From NCBI RefSeq assembly GCF_901000735.1, contig NC_081546.1, positions 22,543,009-22,607,008 of the forward strand: a stretch of DNA of 64,000 bases. The letters are read 5' to 3'. Under the pieces are notes generated by a model, which saw only the letters and a program-made list of their open reading frames with translations, did no database searches and had not been told where the DNA came from. This document shows, in pieces, positions 30,584-42,323 of this stretch (positions are counted from its first letter, which is position 1; each line of letters begins with the position of its first letter). The DNA is from Corylus avellana (Eukaryota; Streptophyta; Magnoliopsida; Fagales; Betulaceae). The translations under genes and the position numbers were made by a program.

Positions 30584-30926
30584 TGTTGGGTTGTCTTGGA
30601 TCTCTCTCAACCCCAAAAGCTAGCTCATGAGGTAAGGTTTTTCCTCATACTTATAAACTAACCACCAACCCCTTCCACAACTAATGTGGGATAACCACAA
30701 CAATCTCCCACTCACACATCGGCCCTGGGTTAGAGCAACGACAACCCGTTTCTCCCGTGGACTGTTGGGCCAAGACTTGTTGGTAAACCTGGGCTTTGAT
30801 ACCAGTGTTGGGTGGTCTTGGGGGTCTTTCTCAATCCCAAATGCTAGCTCAAGAGGTGAGGCTTTTCCCCACACTTATAAACTGACCACTAGCCCCTTCT
30901 ACAACCGATGTGGGATAACCCCAACA
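30584..30926 (-). mobile_element. TRIM, minus strand
   Basis: Two 119-121 bp direct repeats (30584-30702 and 30806-30926), each TGTTGGGT(T/G)GTCTTGG...ATGTGGGATAACC.CAACA, flank 103 bp. The complement of a primer site (gggctttgatacca, 30791-30804) abuts the right repeat, and a purine tract complement (atctccca) follows the left one. The 'taccag' left of the first repeat equals the end of the primer site region. This suggests a further, deleted unit on the left. Confidence 0.85.
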
Positions 30927-31985
30927 ATAGGCTGATGGAGCAAATTAGAGCCTTATCCGATCAAATTGCCGCCATCGAAGTTGCTAACGATCGTCGCTGT
31001 CAACCAACTTCCCGTTTTGTGGATGAGGATGACACGGTTACCTTTAGTTGGGTGCGATCTCAACAGAAGAAGATATGGTTTGACACGCAGAGTCCACGAC
31101 AGGCCAACTTGACCGTTATTCGTGATCCTCAAATCCATCTACCAAATCCATCTTATGTGGAGAAGGAAGATGAATTTGTTGATGAAGAGTTCCAAGAATA
31201 CGAGTTCATTGACGAGTAGTTCAAACATGGAGATGTTCATGAAGATGTTGAAGATCCTTCACAAGGATTCATGGATTGAGATTCTCCACCAACCTATGAT
31301 AGTGATATCAACGATGAAGCTCTTATGAGAAGTTCTTTGTCCTATGATCACGAGGAAGAATCTGTAGTAGATTGGGACATCTATCCCGAAGAAGAGGAAT
31401 TATTGGAAAAGGTAAATCTCTCAGATAATATTGAAAATTTTGTTGATGAGAGTTCTATACATCATGTGCTTGATGAGCCCTAAAAGTGAAGTCTTTGATT
31501 TGGATGTTAATAAAGTTGATTTCCTTGGGGTAGAAAATATTTTATCAAATTCTCTTGATGTTAAGGTTTTTGATGATTTTTATGCGGTGAAGAATTTTAT
31601 ATTTAAAAGGAAGGAGATCATTGATTCCTTTTGGGAGATATTCATGGTGTATGAATGGGAGAACATGTATGATTGTCCTGTGAAGCCAAAGTTCTTTGAA
31701 TATAGTGTGAAAAGTTTTCAAGTTGATAATCATAGTCTTGTGGTGAGTAGTGAAGTATTATTTACTGTAGAATATTGCATTGTTTTGCTTTTGAAGAGAA
31801 AGGAATGGAAGAGATTGATTGGGCTTCCGAAGGATCGAGGCAAGAACTATCAGAATTCAAAGACGAATTCTCTCCAACTCGGTGAGAATGATGCAAGACA
31901 GTTTTACCCATTTTGGTTAAATTCGCACCTGAAGAGTTTTACTAAAAAGATTGTATCTTGAGTTTCGGATATCGGATTTGAGCTT
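30927..31985 (+). mobile_element. Gypsy-type gag relic with LTR start
   Basis: 30944-31219 encodes a gag-like start ('MEQIRALSDQIAAIEVAN') and 31431-31961 a later part ending 'IGLPKDRGKNYQNSKTN' and 'LGENDA'. This is the same tail as in the element at 24.3-26.3 kb. LTR sequence starts at 31889 (TGATGCAAGACAG) and matches the left LTR there, including 'ttttacccatttt', then breaks off at about 31985 where the DCR-derived segment begins. Confidence 0.7.
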
Positions 31986-33285
31986 GAAATAAGAGATAAA
32001 TTATAAGAACTAAAGATATATACTCTAATATCATATTAAATTTAATAGGTAGCTTACTTTCTTTTTTTTTTCTTTTTTTTTTTTTTATCATGCTGTCGTA
32101 TTTGGGCCCAGTGCCTTCAAATATTTATCACATGTCCGCCGATAGCATTTTCCACCAGCCAAATAATTTCTTTTTTCGCAAATTGTCTCTTGTCACTTGA
32201 AAGCAACACTTTACACTTCATTCAAGGATAAGGTCTGAGAATTTTGGTCTGTTTGACACACCACTAGCGTCCCATCATATTCAACTTCATCAATTTCTTT
32301 CTTTTATTTATTATTAACTATTTCTCGTTAAATAAATGTTATATGTAACATGCATGTGATATTGTGATGTGAGTTGAGCCCACTAAAACACGTATCTTCG
32401 TCGTTGACGTACGTAGTTAACCAAGCTGAAAGACGGACTCGCAATGGGGCACGCATTCAACCACGGGATCGTCGACGGGACCTCCACGTGGCACTTCATG
32501 AGATCATGGGAAGTTCGACATCTCGCTCCCCGCGGACACACTCGCTTCATCCAATGGCGACGCAAAGCCGGCTCCACAACTCAGGGAGAAGATCTTCAGC
32601 TTCTCCGAGGCTGCCATCGACAAGATCAAGTCAAAAGTCAACGCAAATCCTCCCTCCTCATCGGACAGCTCGAAACCATTCTCCACATTCCAATCACTCT
32701 CCGTCCATATCTGGCGTCATGTAACCCATGCACGTAAACTGAACCCCGAAGACCACACCGTGTTCACCGTCTTTGCAGATTGCCGGAAGCGGGTTGAGCC
32801 GCTGATGCCGAAGAGCTACTTCGGGAACCTAATCCAAGCAGTGTTCACTGTCACGACAGCCGGGTTGTTATCGGCGAACCCGGCAGAGTTTGGTGCGGCA
32901 ATGATTCAGAAATCAATAGAAATGCAAGACGCCAAGGCCATCGAGGAGCGCAACAAAGAGTGGGAGAGGTCACCGAAGATGTTCCAGTTTAAGGACGCCG
33001 GAGTGAACCCCGTGAGGCCGTGATGGTGGGGAGCTCACCGAGGTTCACGGCGTACGGGGTGGATTTCGGGTGGGGGAAGGCGGAGAGTGTGACTCACACG
33101 TACGTACATGGGTTTGATGGGATGGTGTACTTGTTGCAGGGGAAGAGTGGTGGGAGGATCATCAATGTGGAGATTAGGTTGGATGCAGCAACTATGGAGA
33201 GGCTTGAGAAGGACAAGGAGTTTCTTATGGAGTTCTAATTAATTTTTCATGTATTTGGATGCAATCATGCAAGAAGAAGATCGAA
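31986..33285 (+). repeat. Segmental duplicate of DCR intron end, exon 2 and 3' flank
   Basis: Matches about 3575-4965 nearly end to end, from 'gataaattataagaactaaag' to 'gcaatcatgcaagaagaaga' after the stop. Exon 1 and the promoter are not included. The left junction is in a gypsy LTR. Confidence 0.9.
32417..33238 (+). pseudogene. DCR-like exon 2 pseudogene
   Basis: A copy of BAHD exon 2. It keeps the acceptor (gtag before 32417), the HXXXD motif (HGIVD) and DFGWGK (near 33063). However, 77 bp equal to 4127-4203 of the intact gene are missing after 'MRSW', which shifts the frame. An 8-bp insertion ('gaggccgt' region, about 33010-33022) shifts it again. A short substituted stretch ('tcacacgtacgtacat') replaces the codons before 'GFDGMVYLLQGKSGG'. 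There is no exon 1. It cannot encode a working enzyme. Confidence 0.93.
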
Positions 33286-33289
33286 CAAC

Positions 33290-33846
33290 AACAACATACG
33301 TACGTACGTACTAAGCTAGGGCTAGTCGGCTAGAGTGTTTAGGAAATTGTAATTTCACTAATTTGAGCTTAGAATAGCAGACTAATAAACATACAACTTT
33401 AATAACATTCATGTAATTGTAATTTCATTAATGCACCTACCCAAGTGTTATCACCAACGCTCACCACCTTATGGTACGTACTTCCTTTTGGTAACACGGA
33501 ATTGCAACAATATGGTCATATGTGAGAGCATTCCATTTGATTTTTTAAAAAAAAAAAATTTAAAATAAAACTACTTTTTACTTCCATATCTAAATATAAT
33601 TTACAATATTTTCCCTTATTTTTCCTTATATGAATTAAAAATTCTTTCTTTACAAAATATAAGTTCCTGCTTATACTTTCAAAATGTTTACAAAATTTCA
33701 ACACAATCCCAATGAAAAATAAAGAGATGAGAGAGGAGAGAGGAGAGATAAAAAATTTGTATTAAAATAATGCATATGGAGGCTAAAGGGAAGTTATTTT
33801 GGTTCTCTACATATTGGGTAGAACGGTAACTTTCTCAATGCTTAGG

Positions 33847-33879
<33 letters not shown>

Positions 33880-35642
33880 CAAACAAACAAACAAAGGGGT
33901 GGACGTAGCCACCTCATGGGCCACCCCCATTAGCTAAGGATCATGCATATAGAAGTATACGCAACGGAAAGCAATTCCAAATATTTTTAACTTAAAGAAA
34001 ATAAGGTTAGATTTAAAATTAAAAACACAATTTAGTGTTACTTATATGAAAATTCAGCATCTTCTAGGCATGTTGGGATATATAATTTTGCTTGAAATCC
34101 TTCTTGCATGTTTGACGACGAAGAGCAAGTTGGCTTCCAGTTGTTGAGGAATTAATTCAGACTTCAAATCGTATCCTTGATAACTGAAAATGAGTGAGTG
34201 TGGACTCACAAACTATTCTCAATTTCTTAAATTTATTAGCTAGAAGCATAAACTTGAAAATATATATGTATTTTTTTCTCTTGTATATTTCTCACAACTC
34301 TTATGCACTCACAAGTACGCATTATGCTACTCTAGGGTAATCTATTTATAGATTCAGGTTTACTTGGAAAGGTGGGCAAAAAGAATTCTAGAATCCTAGA
34401 ATTCTATGGGCCTATGGCTAGGTTTAACCCTAACCCTTTTCCTTGAATCCCAATGCTTGGGCTTGGCCTTTATCCAATTGGTCCAATATTAATCTTTTAA
34501 CTCTACTTAAGCCCTCAAGAATTAAATCTATGAGCCCAAATCTCTTTTAATTGCTTAAACCTCTATGAATTAAATTCCTAAGCCCAATCAACTCCAAATA
34601 ACAAGCCACATAAGAATTAAATTCCTTGGCCCAATTTTTATGACATAAAACAACTCAAATAAAGAAATACATAACTGAGGCCCAAAACTAAATAGTTAAT
34701 TTACATTAACTCAAAGAGGGACCTAAAGGGAAAAATACAATCATCTCCAATAGGCATGTAACACTTGTCGTCCATGACTTGTCACACTATGCTATTAATC
34801 ACAATTGATTCCACTAAACAAATGTGACTTCACTCTAATTTGTATTTTTGAATTAATCAATTAATCCCCGTGACGTACCTATTTACTACATATTACCCCT
34901 CCATTGAATTTTCCGTAGTCGAATCAAAGACAATAAACTGTTACTTTATTCACTACCTCTTATATTTGAGTACCCGATTTACTTACATGATTATCCTTTT
35001 GTACTCTATGAGACTCCACCTCACTATGTACACAAAAGTTTCAACAAATCCAACTGAAACACTCAGGCCCAAGCTTTAAAATAATCTTTCCCATTAAATC
35101 TACATAAAAGAGAATATTCTTTATCAATTTGTTCCTGACAAAGGACTTTGACTTCTTCTTGAAGATGATGTACTCATAATGCTACATGCTTTCACCCAAT
35201 GAATTGAGATGTTGATTGTAGGAAGATCTCACTTATTGAAGCATCAAAGTAACCCACACTTTACATTTGAATTCATGATCTTATCAGGATTTAGAGTAAC
35301 TGTCAAATAAGTCATTGTGCACGTACATCATGCTTATTACAGTATTAAAAGAATGAATACTCACAATCTCACATGGTTTGTTCGATGTATGGCACTATCT
35401 TGCTCTTATACCAACATATCAATCCGAAACCCACTTCTTCTTCGAATCAAGACAAATCGTTAAGGTGGACATTTTATAGCCTAGATGGATTTTCCAATTC
35501 TATTTACAACTACAAACAATGATTTTATAAGTTATAAGGACCGATGACTAGGATCTTCTGTGTGAAAGTTCATTTACTTATATCATAGTCAAATACAATG
35601 TAACTTAAGAACCTTATGTACATTATATGGTAGAACAATATA
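33290..35642. other. No gene seen
   Basis: AT-rich sequence with an (ACGT)n tract at 33297-33311, an A-run with (CAAA)n at 33849-33895, and a short 'gccacctcatgggccacccc' inverted repeat at 33908-33930. The stretch 34030-35400 may be old LTR sequence, but I see no paired repeat, primer site or domain. Confidence 0.5.
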
Positions 35643-35647
35643 CAATC

Positions 35648-38600
35648 TGTTAGTTTTTGTTGTTTGGCGAATTCGGTGATGAAATGGAAGTTTGAAAGCA
35701 CCAAGTTCCACTCCTTGCCAAGGCTATCCGAACAGCAAGACAGCTTGTTCGGATAGCAATTCCAGAAAGCATACAAGCTAGTTTTGCCAAGGCTATCCGA
35801 ACAACAAGACAGCCTGTCTGGACAGCAATTGCAGAAAGCATTATTTTTCCCCTAACGCAGGCCCTGTCTTGACAAGCTCTTCCCTTGTCTGGACACCACA
35901 TACTTTGTTTTTAAACGTGTAAAGTGTGTGACGTGTCTAGATTTTTTGGGGGCTCATATAAATACATCTCTTTCGGAAGAGAGTGGTACGAAATTGGTGG
36001 CTAGGTTTCGTGAGAGGATGTGCTGAGAGAGAATATTTGTTGAGAGCCAAATTGTTCCTCGTAGAGGATTTTGTTAGTTTGATTGTTCGCTTTATTGAGA
36101 AGTCTATCGGAAGGATCCGGTAACAGAGAATCACGTTGAAGAAGATTGTGAGTAAAGAGACGAGTTGTAGGCTTGTCGATTTTACAGAGCCAAAGGGTTG
36201 TAAGTGTTCCTAGTGTCTATAATCTTTAAATCATCTTTTGATAGTGATTTCTTGAGTTTGGCTTCCTTGGAGAGGCTTTACTTTTTGAACGTTTTCTAAA
36301 AGGTTTCCTCTTCATCACCAAAATCCATGTGTTTGATTTTTCATATTTTGGTGATTGTTTACTTAGATTTAAATGTCCTTTAATTTCGCATAAACTGTGA
36401 TATTTGACCTGTGAAGCATTTTTCAATTGGTATCGAAGTGGGTTCACTCTGTTTGGATTAAAGTCCTAAGTGAGATCTTTTGACTCCTTGTTTGCTATGA
36501 ATACTTCTCAAAGGGGATATGAACTTATAAACTCCTTCAACAATTTGTTGGAAAAAAGTCAGGTTTTTGAGACATAAATACACAAATTGTTTGGAGGGTT
36601 TCCAAGATCTTGAACATGTGAAAGAATCTTTAGTAACTAAATTGTCTAAATCACATGTCTTAATTGATTCTTGAAGATCTGAAAATCATGTTCTAGTTTC
36701 TAAAGTTCATTTGTTAGATAATAAATTAAAAGAGTTAGAAACTCAATTGGAAAAATTCTCTAGCAATTCCCTTGGGAAAATAATGCATACTCACAACTCT
36801 GATGGTGATAATTCTGGGATTCCTATGATTGTTGATAATGTTGGTAGCTCTACTTGACATACTTCTAAATCTGACATAAATACCTTGCATGTTAAGCCTG
36901 TGAATGTTAAAAAATTCAAGGCTAATATAGTCTATTTGGATAGGGGCAAAACTTCTTGTTTGAATAAGTGTATTGAGCCAAAATCCAAGATTTCTTCTAA
37001 GAAACAAACTGAGGCTAAGTTTGTTCCTACCTGCCACCATTGTGGGATTATTGGTCACATCAGACCAAACTGTTTTTAGTTTAAATCCCAAAGACTTTGG
37101 AAAAACTCGGTTTCTCCTAAGAAAGAAAAATGTGATATAGAGTCGTGTTTACCTAGATAAAAGTCTAAATATATCCCTCCTCATAAAAGACTACATTCTC
37201 AAAGGTTTGTCCCCACCTATCATCATTGTGGCAAAGTTGATCATATTCGACCAAATTGTTTTAAATTGAAACTTTATGTGCATATAAATGAAAATTCCTA
37301 TTCTAGAAAAGAAAGTGAGAGTTTGGTCATAATGACGAAAGAAGTGCTATCTAGGCTAGATAAGTTTGAGCAAAGTCTAGACCTAAGATTTCTCAAGTGT
37401 AGGTCAGGAAAGATGATACCATTCACCCCTTGAGGGAGAGTGGTGGTGATCTCACCTGATGTTAGGTGAGTCACTCACGTGCCTAGGATTGGTTGTCATG
37501 CATTCTTATGAATATACTAGAGCATGTTGTTTTATTTTACTTTGTTTTGTTATTTTTAGTTTTTCACTGTGTCAAACTTGTGCAAATTATTTTATAAAGA
37601 GAAATGTATAGGATGAGAGTAGCTAGGCCCTCGTATGTTAAGGTTTGACTTTTGATTTGAAATACTTGTCAAAACCTCATGGTGGTGAAACTTTTTCCTC
37701 ATTTTGTAAGTTGCTAATTTTTGTCTTTGAATGGCTTACACACACATCACAAAACCTTGGATTGAATGGAACATTTTTTCTTTGCTTGGGTTAAGTAATA
37801 TGAGTTTCTTGCCATTTCTAGCCTCATGAATATTTTGCATATTTTGAGCATGTTTGGGATATTCATTGTTGCAATACATGAGTCGTTGATGTGTTTATCA
37901 TGTGTGTTCATTTGACGTTTGAGTGGGAAAAACCTATTTTTTTTTCTTCACCAGTTTCTTGTTGATAAATGAGTTATACATTGAGGGGGAGTTTGTGTTG
38001 ATGTGCCGCCATGACCTGCATTAAACTTCATGCATTTTTCATTTATATGTGATCATGAGTTCTTCTTGTGTTATTCCTGTTCCACATATGCCTTGATATA
38101 TTTTATGAACTGTTTCAAGAAACATAAAGACTTTTTGTCATTCTGTGACAAAAAGGAGGAGTAAATATGTAGAGATGATGGGATGGCTCGGCATATTGGT
38201 TTTGTCACCGAATTGCCAAAATGGGGAGTTTGTTAGTTCTTGTTATTTGGCGAATTCGGGGATGAAATGGAAGTTCGAAAACACCAAGTTCCACTCCTTG
38301 CCGAGGCTGTCTGGACAACAAGATAGCTTGTCTGGATAGCATTTCCAACAAGCATTATTTTTCCCCTAACGCAGGCCTTGTCCAGACAGGCTCTTCCCTT
38401 GTTCGGACACCACGCATCAGATTTTGTTTTTAAACGTGTGTAAAGTGTGTGACGTGTCTAGGTTTTTAAGGGGCTTGTATAAATATATCTCTTTTGGAAG
38501 AGAGATGTACGAAATTGGTGGCTAGATTTCGTGAGAGGCTGTGCTGAGAGAGAATATTTGTTGAGAGCAAATTGTTCCTTGTAGAGGATTTTGTTAGTTT

Positions 38601-38955
38601 GATTGTGTGCTTCATTGAGAAGTTTATCGGAAGGATCCGATAAAGGAGAGTCACGTTGAAGAAGATTGTGAGCAAGGAGACTAGTTTTAGGCTTGTCAAT
38701 CTTACAGAGCCAAGGTCTTGCAAAGAGTTGTAAATGTTCTTAGTGTCTGTAATTTCTGGATAATCTTTTGATAGTAATTTTCTGGGTTTGGCTACCCCAG
38801 AGAGGTTTTATTTTTAGAATGTTTTCTAAAATCTTTCCTCTTCGTCACCAAAATCTTTGTGTTTGATTTTTCATATTTTCATGATTGTTTGCTTAGATTT
38901 AAATATCCGTTAATTCCACATAAATTGTGATATTTTACCTGTTAAGCATTTTTCA
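35648..38955 (+). mobile_element. Complete nonautonomous (LARD-like) copia-type LTR element
   Basis: LTRs at 35648-36425 (778 bp) and 38231-38955 (725 bp) both run TGTTAGTT.TTGTT.TTTGGCG...GCATTTTTCA. Target duplication CAATC is exact (35643-35647 and 38956-38960). A primer site (TGGTATCGAAGTGGG) starts at 36428 and a purine tract (aaaatggggagtt) precedes the right LTR. The 1.8-kb interior has only gag-like pieces with zinc knuckles, and no pol. Each LTR carries repeated 'tccgaaca.caagacagc' and 'tgtctggaca' motifs and 'cttgtataaat' or 'catataaatac' TATA-like sequence. Confidence 0.92.
36885..37275 (+). pseudogene. gag zinc-knuckle region of the nonautonomous LTR element
   Basis: The frame 36885-37079 ends in a perfect CX2CX4HX4C knuckle (CHHCGIIGHIRPNC) followed by a stop. 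A second, similar knuckle near 37210-37260 reads YHHCGKVDHIRPNC, so its first zinc ligand is Tyr. Double knuckles with 'HIRPNCFKL' are usual in copia gag of this group. Stops around them show decay. Confidence 0.75.
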
Positions 38956-38969
38956 CAATCACATACAAG

Positions 38970-39007
38970 AAATGCTACATTTACCAAATTTGGTAAGTGT
39001 AGCATTT
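38970..39007. repeat. Short near-perfect hairpin
   Basis: AAATGCTACATTTACCAAA and its complement meet without a loop, with one mismatch in 19 pairs. It lies 10 bp beyond the target duplication of the LTR element. It may be the core of a small foldback MITE. Confidence 0.7.
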
Positions 39008-39132
39008 TTCATAACATATATATATACACACACACGTGTAAAACATCAATATCACATATATAAATATATACATGTAAGACATCAATATATATGTCCAATG
39101 TTCAATAATAAAATCAAGAAGAAACATAATTA

Positions 39133-39390
39133 TTAAATTATAACCAAACTATCATCCAACCAATTGGAATTTTGGACACTACTCCCAACAAAGCACTCAT
39201 GATTGCCACTATGAAATTCATGAATTATGGCCACAGTTAGTGGCATGTTAGACCTTAAATATATATGATCCTTGTAAAAGAATGCTTGATTTATAACTCC
39301 ATGGACCAAGAGCTTCTCCATCTTCAATGCATTTAACCACCTCGGGTTCCCTTGCTACTTCTTCTTTAATTGGCTTGATCTAGGGGTGGA
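39133..39390 (-). pseudogene. Gypsy integrase zinc-finger (H2C2-like) relic
   Basis: The minus-strand frame reads 'FFYKDHIYLRSNMPLTVAII' then 'HEFHSGNHECF'. The pattern (hydrophobic, I-Y-L, S/N-P-L, two His spaced before GH) resembles the integrase H2C2 zinc finger of Ty3/gypsy polyproteins. The expected later Cys pair is lost. Short and isolated, so the call is tentative. Confidence 0.5.
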
Positions 39391-39959
39391 ACTAGGATTT
39401 GTTATGTGGGGGAGACGATTTTTTTTTTTTTTTTTTTTTTTGGGGAGATGACCAAGTTATATAAATACAAAACCACATAGATACATATAATCTCTTTATA
39501 TGTGTTTGTGCGTGTTTATATAAAATAAAGCATAGAAGTCTTACATTTAACTCATATCATAGTAAATACACAATAGTATAAACAACAAGCAAAATGGCTT
39601 AGGAAAAGAAAAAAACTAGCAAAATAGACTAAACACAATCTATAAGGTATGAGAAAAATATATCTTTGAGTGTAAACTTTTTTTCCTAACAATCACCCAA
39701 AGCCCAAATAGCAACAATATGAGGGTACCCAAAAAAACTTGGATGAAGTTTATGGTAGATTGTCAATCCAGTACTTCTCTCTTTGATTGCTGATACACAG
39801 CTTAAATGAATTTCGACTAATAATTAATTTGTTCATCTCCTGTGTATGCTCTTTCGTCCTCTCCGCGCCTTCCTTCATGACTTCTTTCACTTCATCGGTC
39901 ATGTCTCCATCACCAGGCTCGATCACTGGCATCCCTATGCATGTGCCTTGAGTCGAAAC

Positions 39960-40048
39960 AATGATTTAGTACTAAAAAGACCAAAGACAGTCTTCAAGGC
40001 CTTTTGCTTGACTTTGTCGTCATGTAAATTCAGCTTCAGTACAAGCTT
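39960..40048 (-). pseudogene. HMA-domain (HIPP-like) exon fragment
   Basis: Behind an acceptor (ttgcag on the minus strand, 40054-40049) the frame reads 'KLVLKLNLHDDKVKQKALKT' then 'VFGLF'. This matches the first beta strand and helix of heavy-metal-associated domains of the HIPP type in plants, in which the metal-binding CxxC is replaced by DLHDDK. In HIPP genes this is where exon 2 begins. The match ends after 'TVFGL', and the rest of the domain and the CaaX tail are missing. A minus-strand frame at 39932-39750 follows but is not recognised. Confidence 0.6.
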
Positions 40049-40195
40049 CTGCAACCACAAATCAATCTATGTACACCAACAGATCTGGTTTAGATTCTTA
40101 ACCAAACTCTTTAGATATTCAAACAAAGCTGATATTCTAAATCTGAACAAACAAAAATCTTTAGAAATCCAAACACGATCAAATGTTGAATATTG

Positions 40196-40265
40196 GCCAC
40201 CCCCATGGCCAAATGAGGTGGCCAGTCACCCCCCAAATGGCCAAGGGGGTAGTTACGGCCACCTC
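40196..40265. repeat. GC-rich hairpin 'ggccaccccc'
   Basis: Inverted repeats of ggccaccccc / gggggt(g)gcc type in an AT-rich setting, ended by T-rich sequence. Similar motifs occur at 33908-33930 and in the centre of the MULE MITE at 41135-41195. It is probably the centre of a decayed foldback element. Confidence 0.5.
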
Positions 40266-40946
40266 CAAACTTTTTTACCTTTTTTTATTATTTTATTATT
40301 TTTTTCTTTTTTATTTCTTTTATTTTTTAATAATTTAATTAAATATAATTTTATAAAAAATTGGTATTTTTAATTAATTAATTATATGGACACATATCGA
40401 CTCGTGACTGGTGTTGACGTGGCGTTTCGTCAAATTTTGGACTGAATTTTGATGGAGGGACCATCTTCATCTTTAGGCCAACCAGAAGGACGTCCTATGA
40501 TAAAAAGTAAATCCTAGAGGTCAAAAAATAAAGAAGTTAAATCACATGGGTGAATAAAGTATTTAACCCTTTACATTACTAGGTGTAAGGTATTTTAAGT
40601 AATTTTATAAGTGATTAAGATGATAAACTATTTAAAATACATTACGTTAGTCAATGTAAAATGAGTATAAATACTCTTGTTATAAATTTTAATAATGAAT
40701 ATTTTGAATAGGTTTTGATATTAAATTGATCACCTCTCATGTATAGAAAATTAAAAATTAGAAGAAGAAAAAAAATCCATATAATTTCATTTTAAGATAT
40801 GAACTTGATAAAATTTTCTATAACTAGTAATGTTCGAACATTACTATTCAACTAGTTCTAGAAAATGACTCAGAAAAACCCCATGAAGACCAAATGTATA
40901 TAATAAATAAACATATATACCATCAAAGTGGTGACCTTAAAAGAAA

Positions 40947-41373
40947 GGGGAAAATACATTTTACCCCATGAACTATCCACCTATTTGCACTTTTAACTCC
41001 AATGTTTAAAAAGTGACACTTTACCTCTCCAAACTTCCAAATTGTTGCAATTCAACCATTTTGACTTTTTTTTTTCCCAAAATGCCCCCATCCCAAGCTA
41101 AATAAAAATTAGAAAATTAGAAAATTAAAAATTAAGGGGTAGCCGGCCGCCCCAGTTGGGCCTGGGGGTGGCTTCGGCCACCCCAGACTGGCAACTCCTT
41201 AATTTTTAATTTTTAATTTTTTTAACTTGGAATGGGGGCGTTTTGGAAGAAAAAAAATCAGAATGGTCGAATTGCAACAATTTGAAAGTTTGGGAGGGGG
41301 GTAAAGTGTCACTTTTTAAACATTGTGATTAAATGTGCAAATTGATGAATAGTTCAGGAAAGTAAAGTGTCCC
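40947..41373. mobile_element. MULE-type MITE with 9-bp target duplication
   Basis: 427 bp, with about 150-bp imperfect TIRs covering 'catgaactatcca', 'aaaaagtgacacttta', 'attgttgcaattc' and 'aaaatgcccccat' with their complements at the other end. Exact 9-bp duplication TAAAAGAAA flanks it (40938-40946 and 41374-41382). The centre is a GC-rich hairpin (ggccgccccagttgggcctggggg). Long TIRs and 9-bp duplications define Mutator-like elements. Confidence 0.88.
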
Positions 41374-41382
41374 TAAAAGAAA

Positions 41383-42318
41383 TTTAGGCTCTCAATGGGT
41401 CATGATTTTGAAAATATTTTTGTACCTTTTTCGACCAAAAGTACTATGTTAAAACTTTTAGAAAGTGTTTTGGCTGCGACGGAAAAGCTACTACACGGAT
41501 TTAGTAAGGTATCAAAGCTATTTGACTAATGCCAATTATTGATCCTATGAAATTTATTTATTTATTTATTTTTTTCATGGATGGAATGTCAAATGGGATG
41601 GATATGACAAGCAATTCAAAAATGCAGGAGATCATTAGAATCTGCGGTATCATGGAGAAATGATGTTATTGTGGCAAAAAATATGCCAGAAAGCATGATT
41701 ATATTCTTAATTCCAACCAGAATATAGGTATCGGAAATTGCCATTGTTGTCCAAGATGCAAGTTTTAATGTATTGCAAATTACTTTGGATTAGATTGGTT
41801 GCTCCAGCTTTAGAAGCATTATATTGAATTGTAAATGTCTATTTTTGTTTTGTCTGCATAGCAATTTGTACATTGAGTACAGTCTTGGTTTTTTATTTTT
41901 TTTTAAGTATCCACTGCATGATGTTTAGTTAGAGTTTGAATGGCAAATTTCAGCTTCTATAGGTTCATTTGTTTTCTAAAATATCCACTACATGATGTTT
42001 GCTTATTATCATTGCTAAATATTTCATTTCAATTAAGTAAATACTGTGTTTGTGTGTATATTTATTCAACTAAATCAAACCCTACTTCTTCTTTTTTTGG
42101 TGTTTGTGGTTCATGGGAAAGTGTAAGAAAGAGAAGATGACAATAATGTCTTGTGTTTTAGGGGATTGTCTGCTTATTATGGATTGTGTTTTGGGGTCTA
42201 TTTGGTTTCTAACTTCTTGGTGTAGAAGAAAGAAGAATTATGTTGAATATTGTAATCCATGTTTGAATATATAATTTAGTGTGCAGATTGTGTTCTGGGT
42301 TTTGTTGAATCTTGTTCT
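41383..42318. other. No gene seen
   Basis: A primer-site-like 'aaggtatcaaagcta' at 41509-41523 suggests old LTR-element DNA. The remaining sequence is T-rich and looks like 3' UTR or intergenic DNA, with no recognisable domain. Confidence 0.45.
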
Positions 42319-42323
42319 CTATG

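Noticed and set aside
36735..37091. 118-residue minus-strand frame
   Set aside because: It is antisense to the gag zinc-knuckle region of the LTR element.
39846..40373. 175-residue plus-strand frame
   Set aside because: It is antisense to the HMA-type exon fragment and runs into T-rich low-complexity DNA. No domain.
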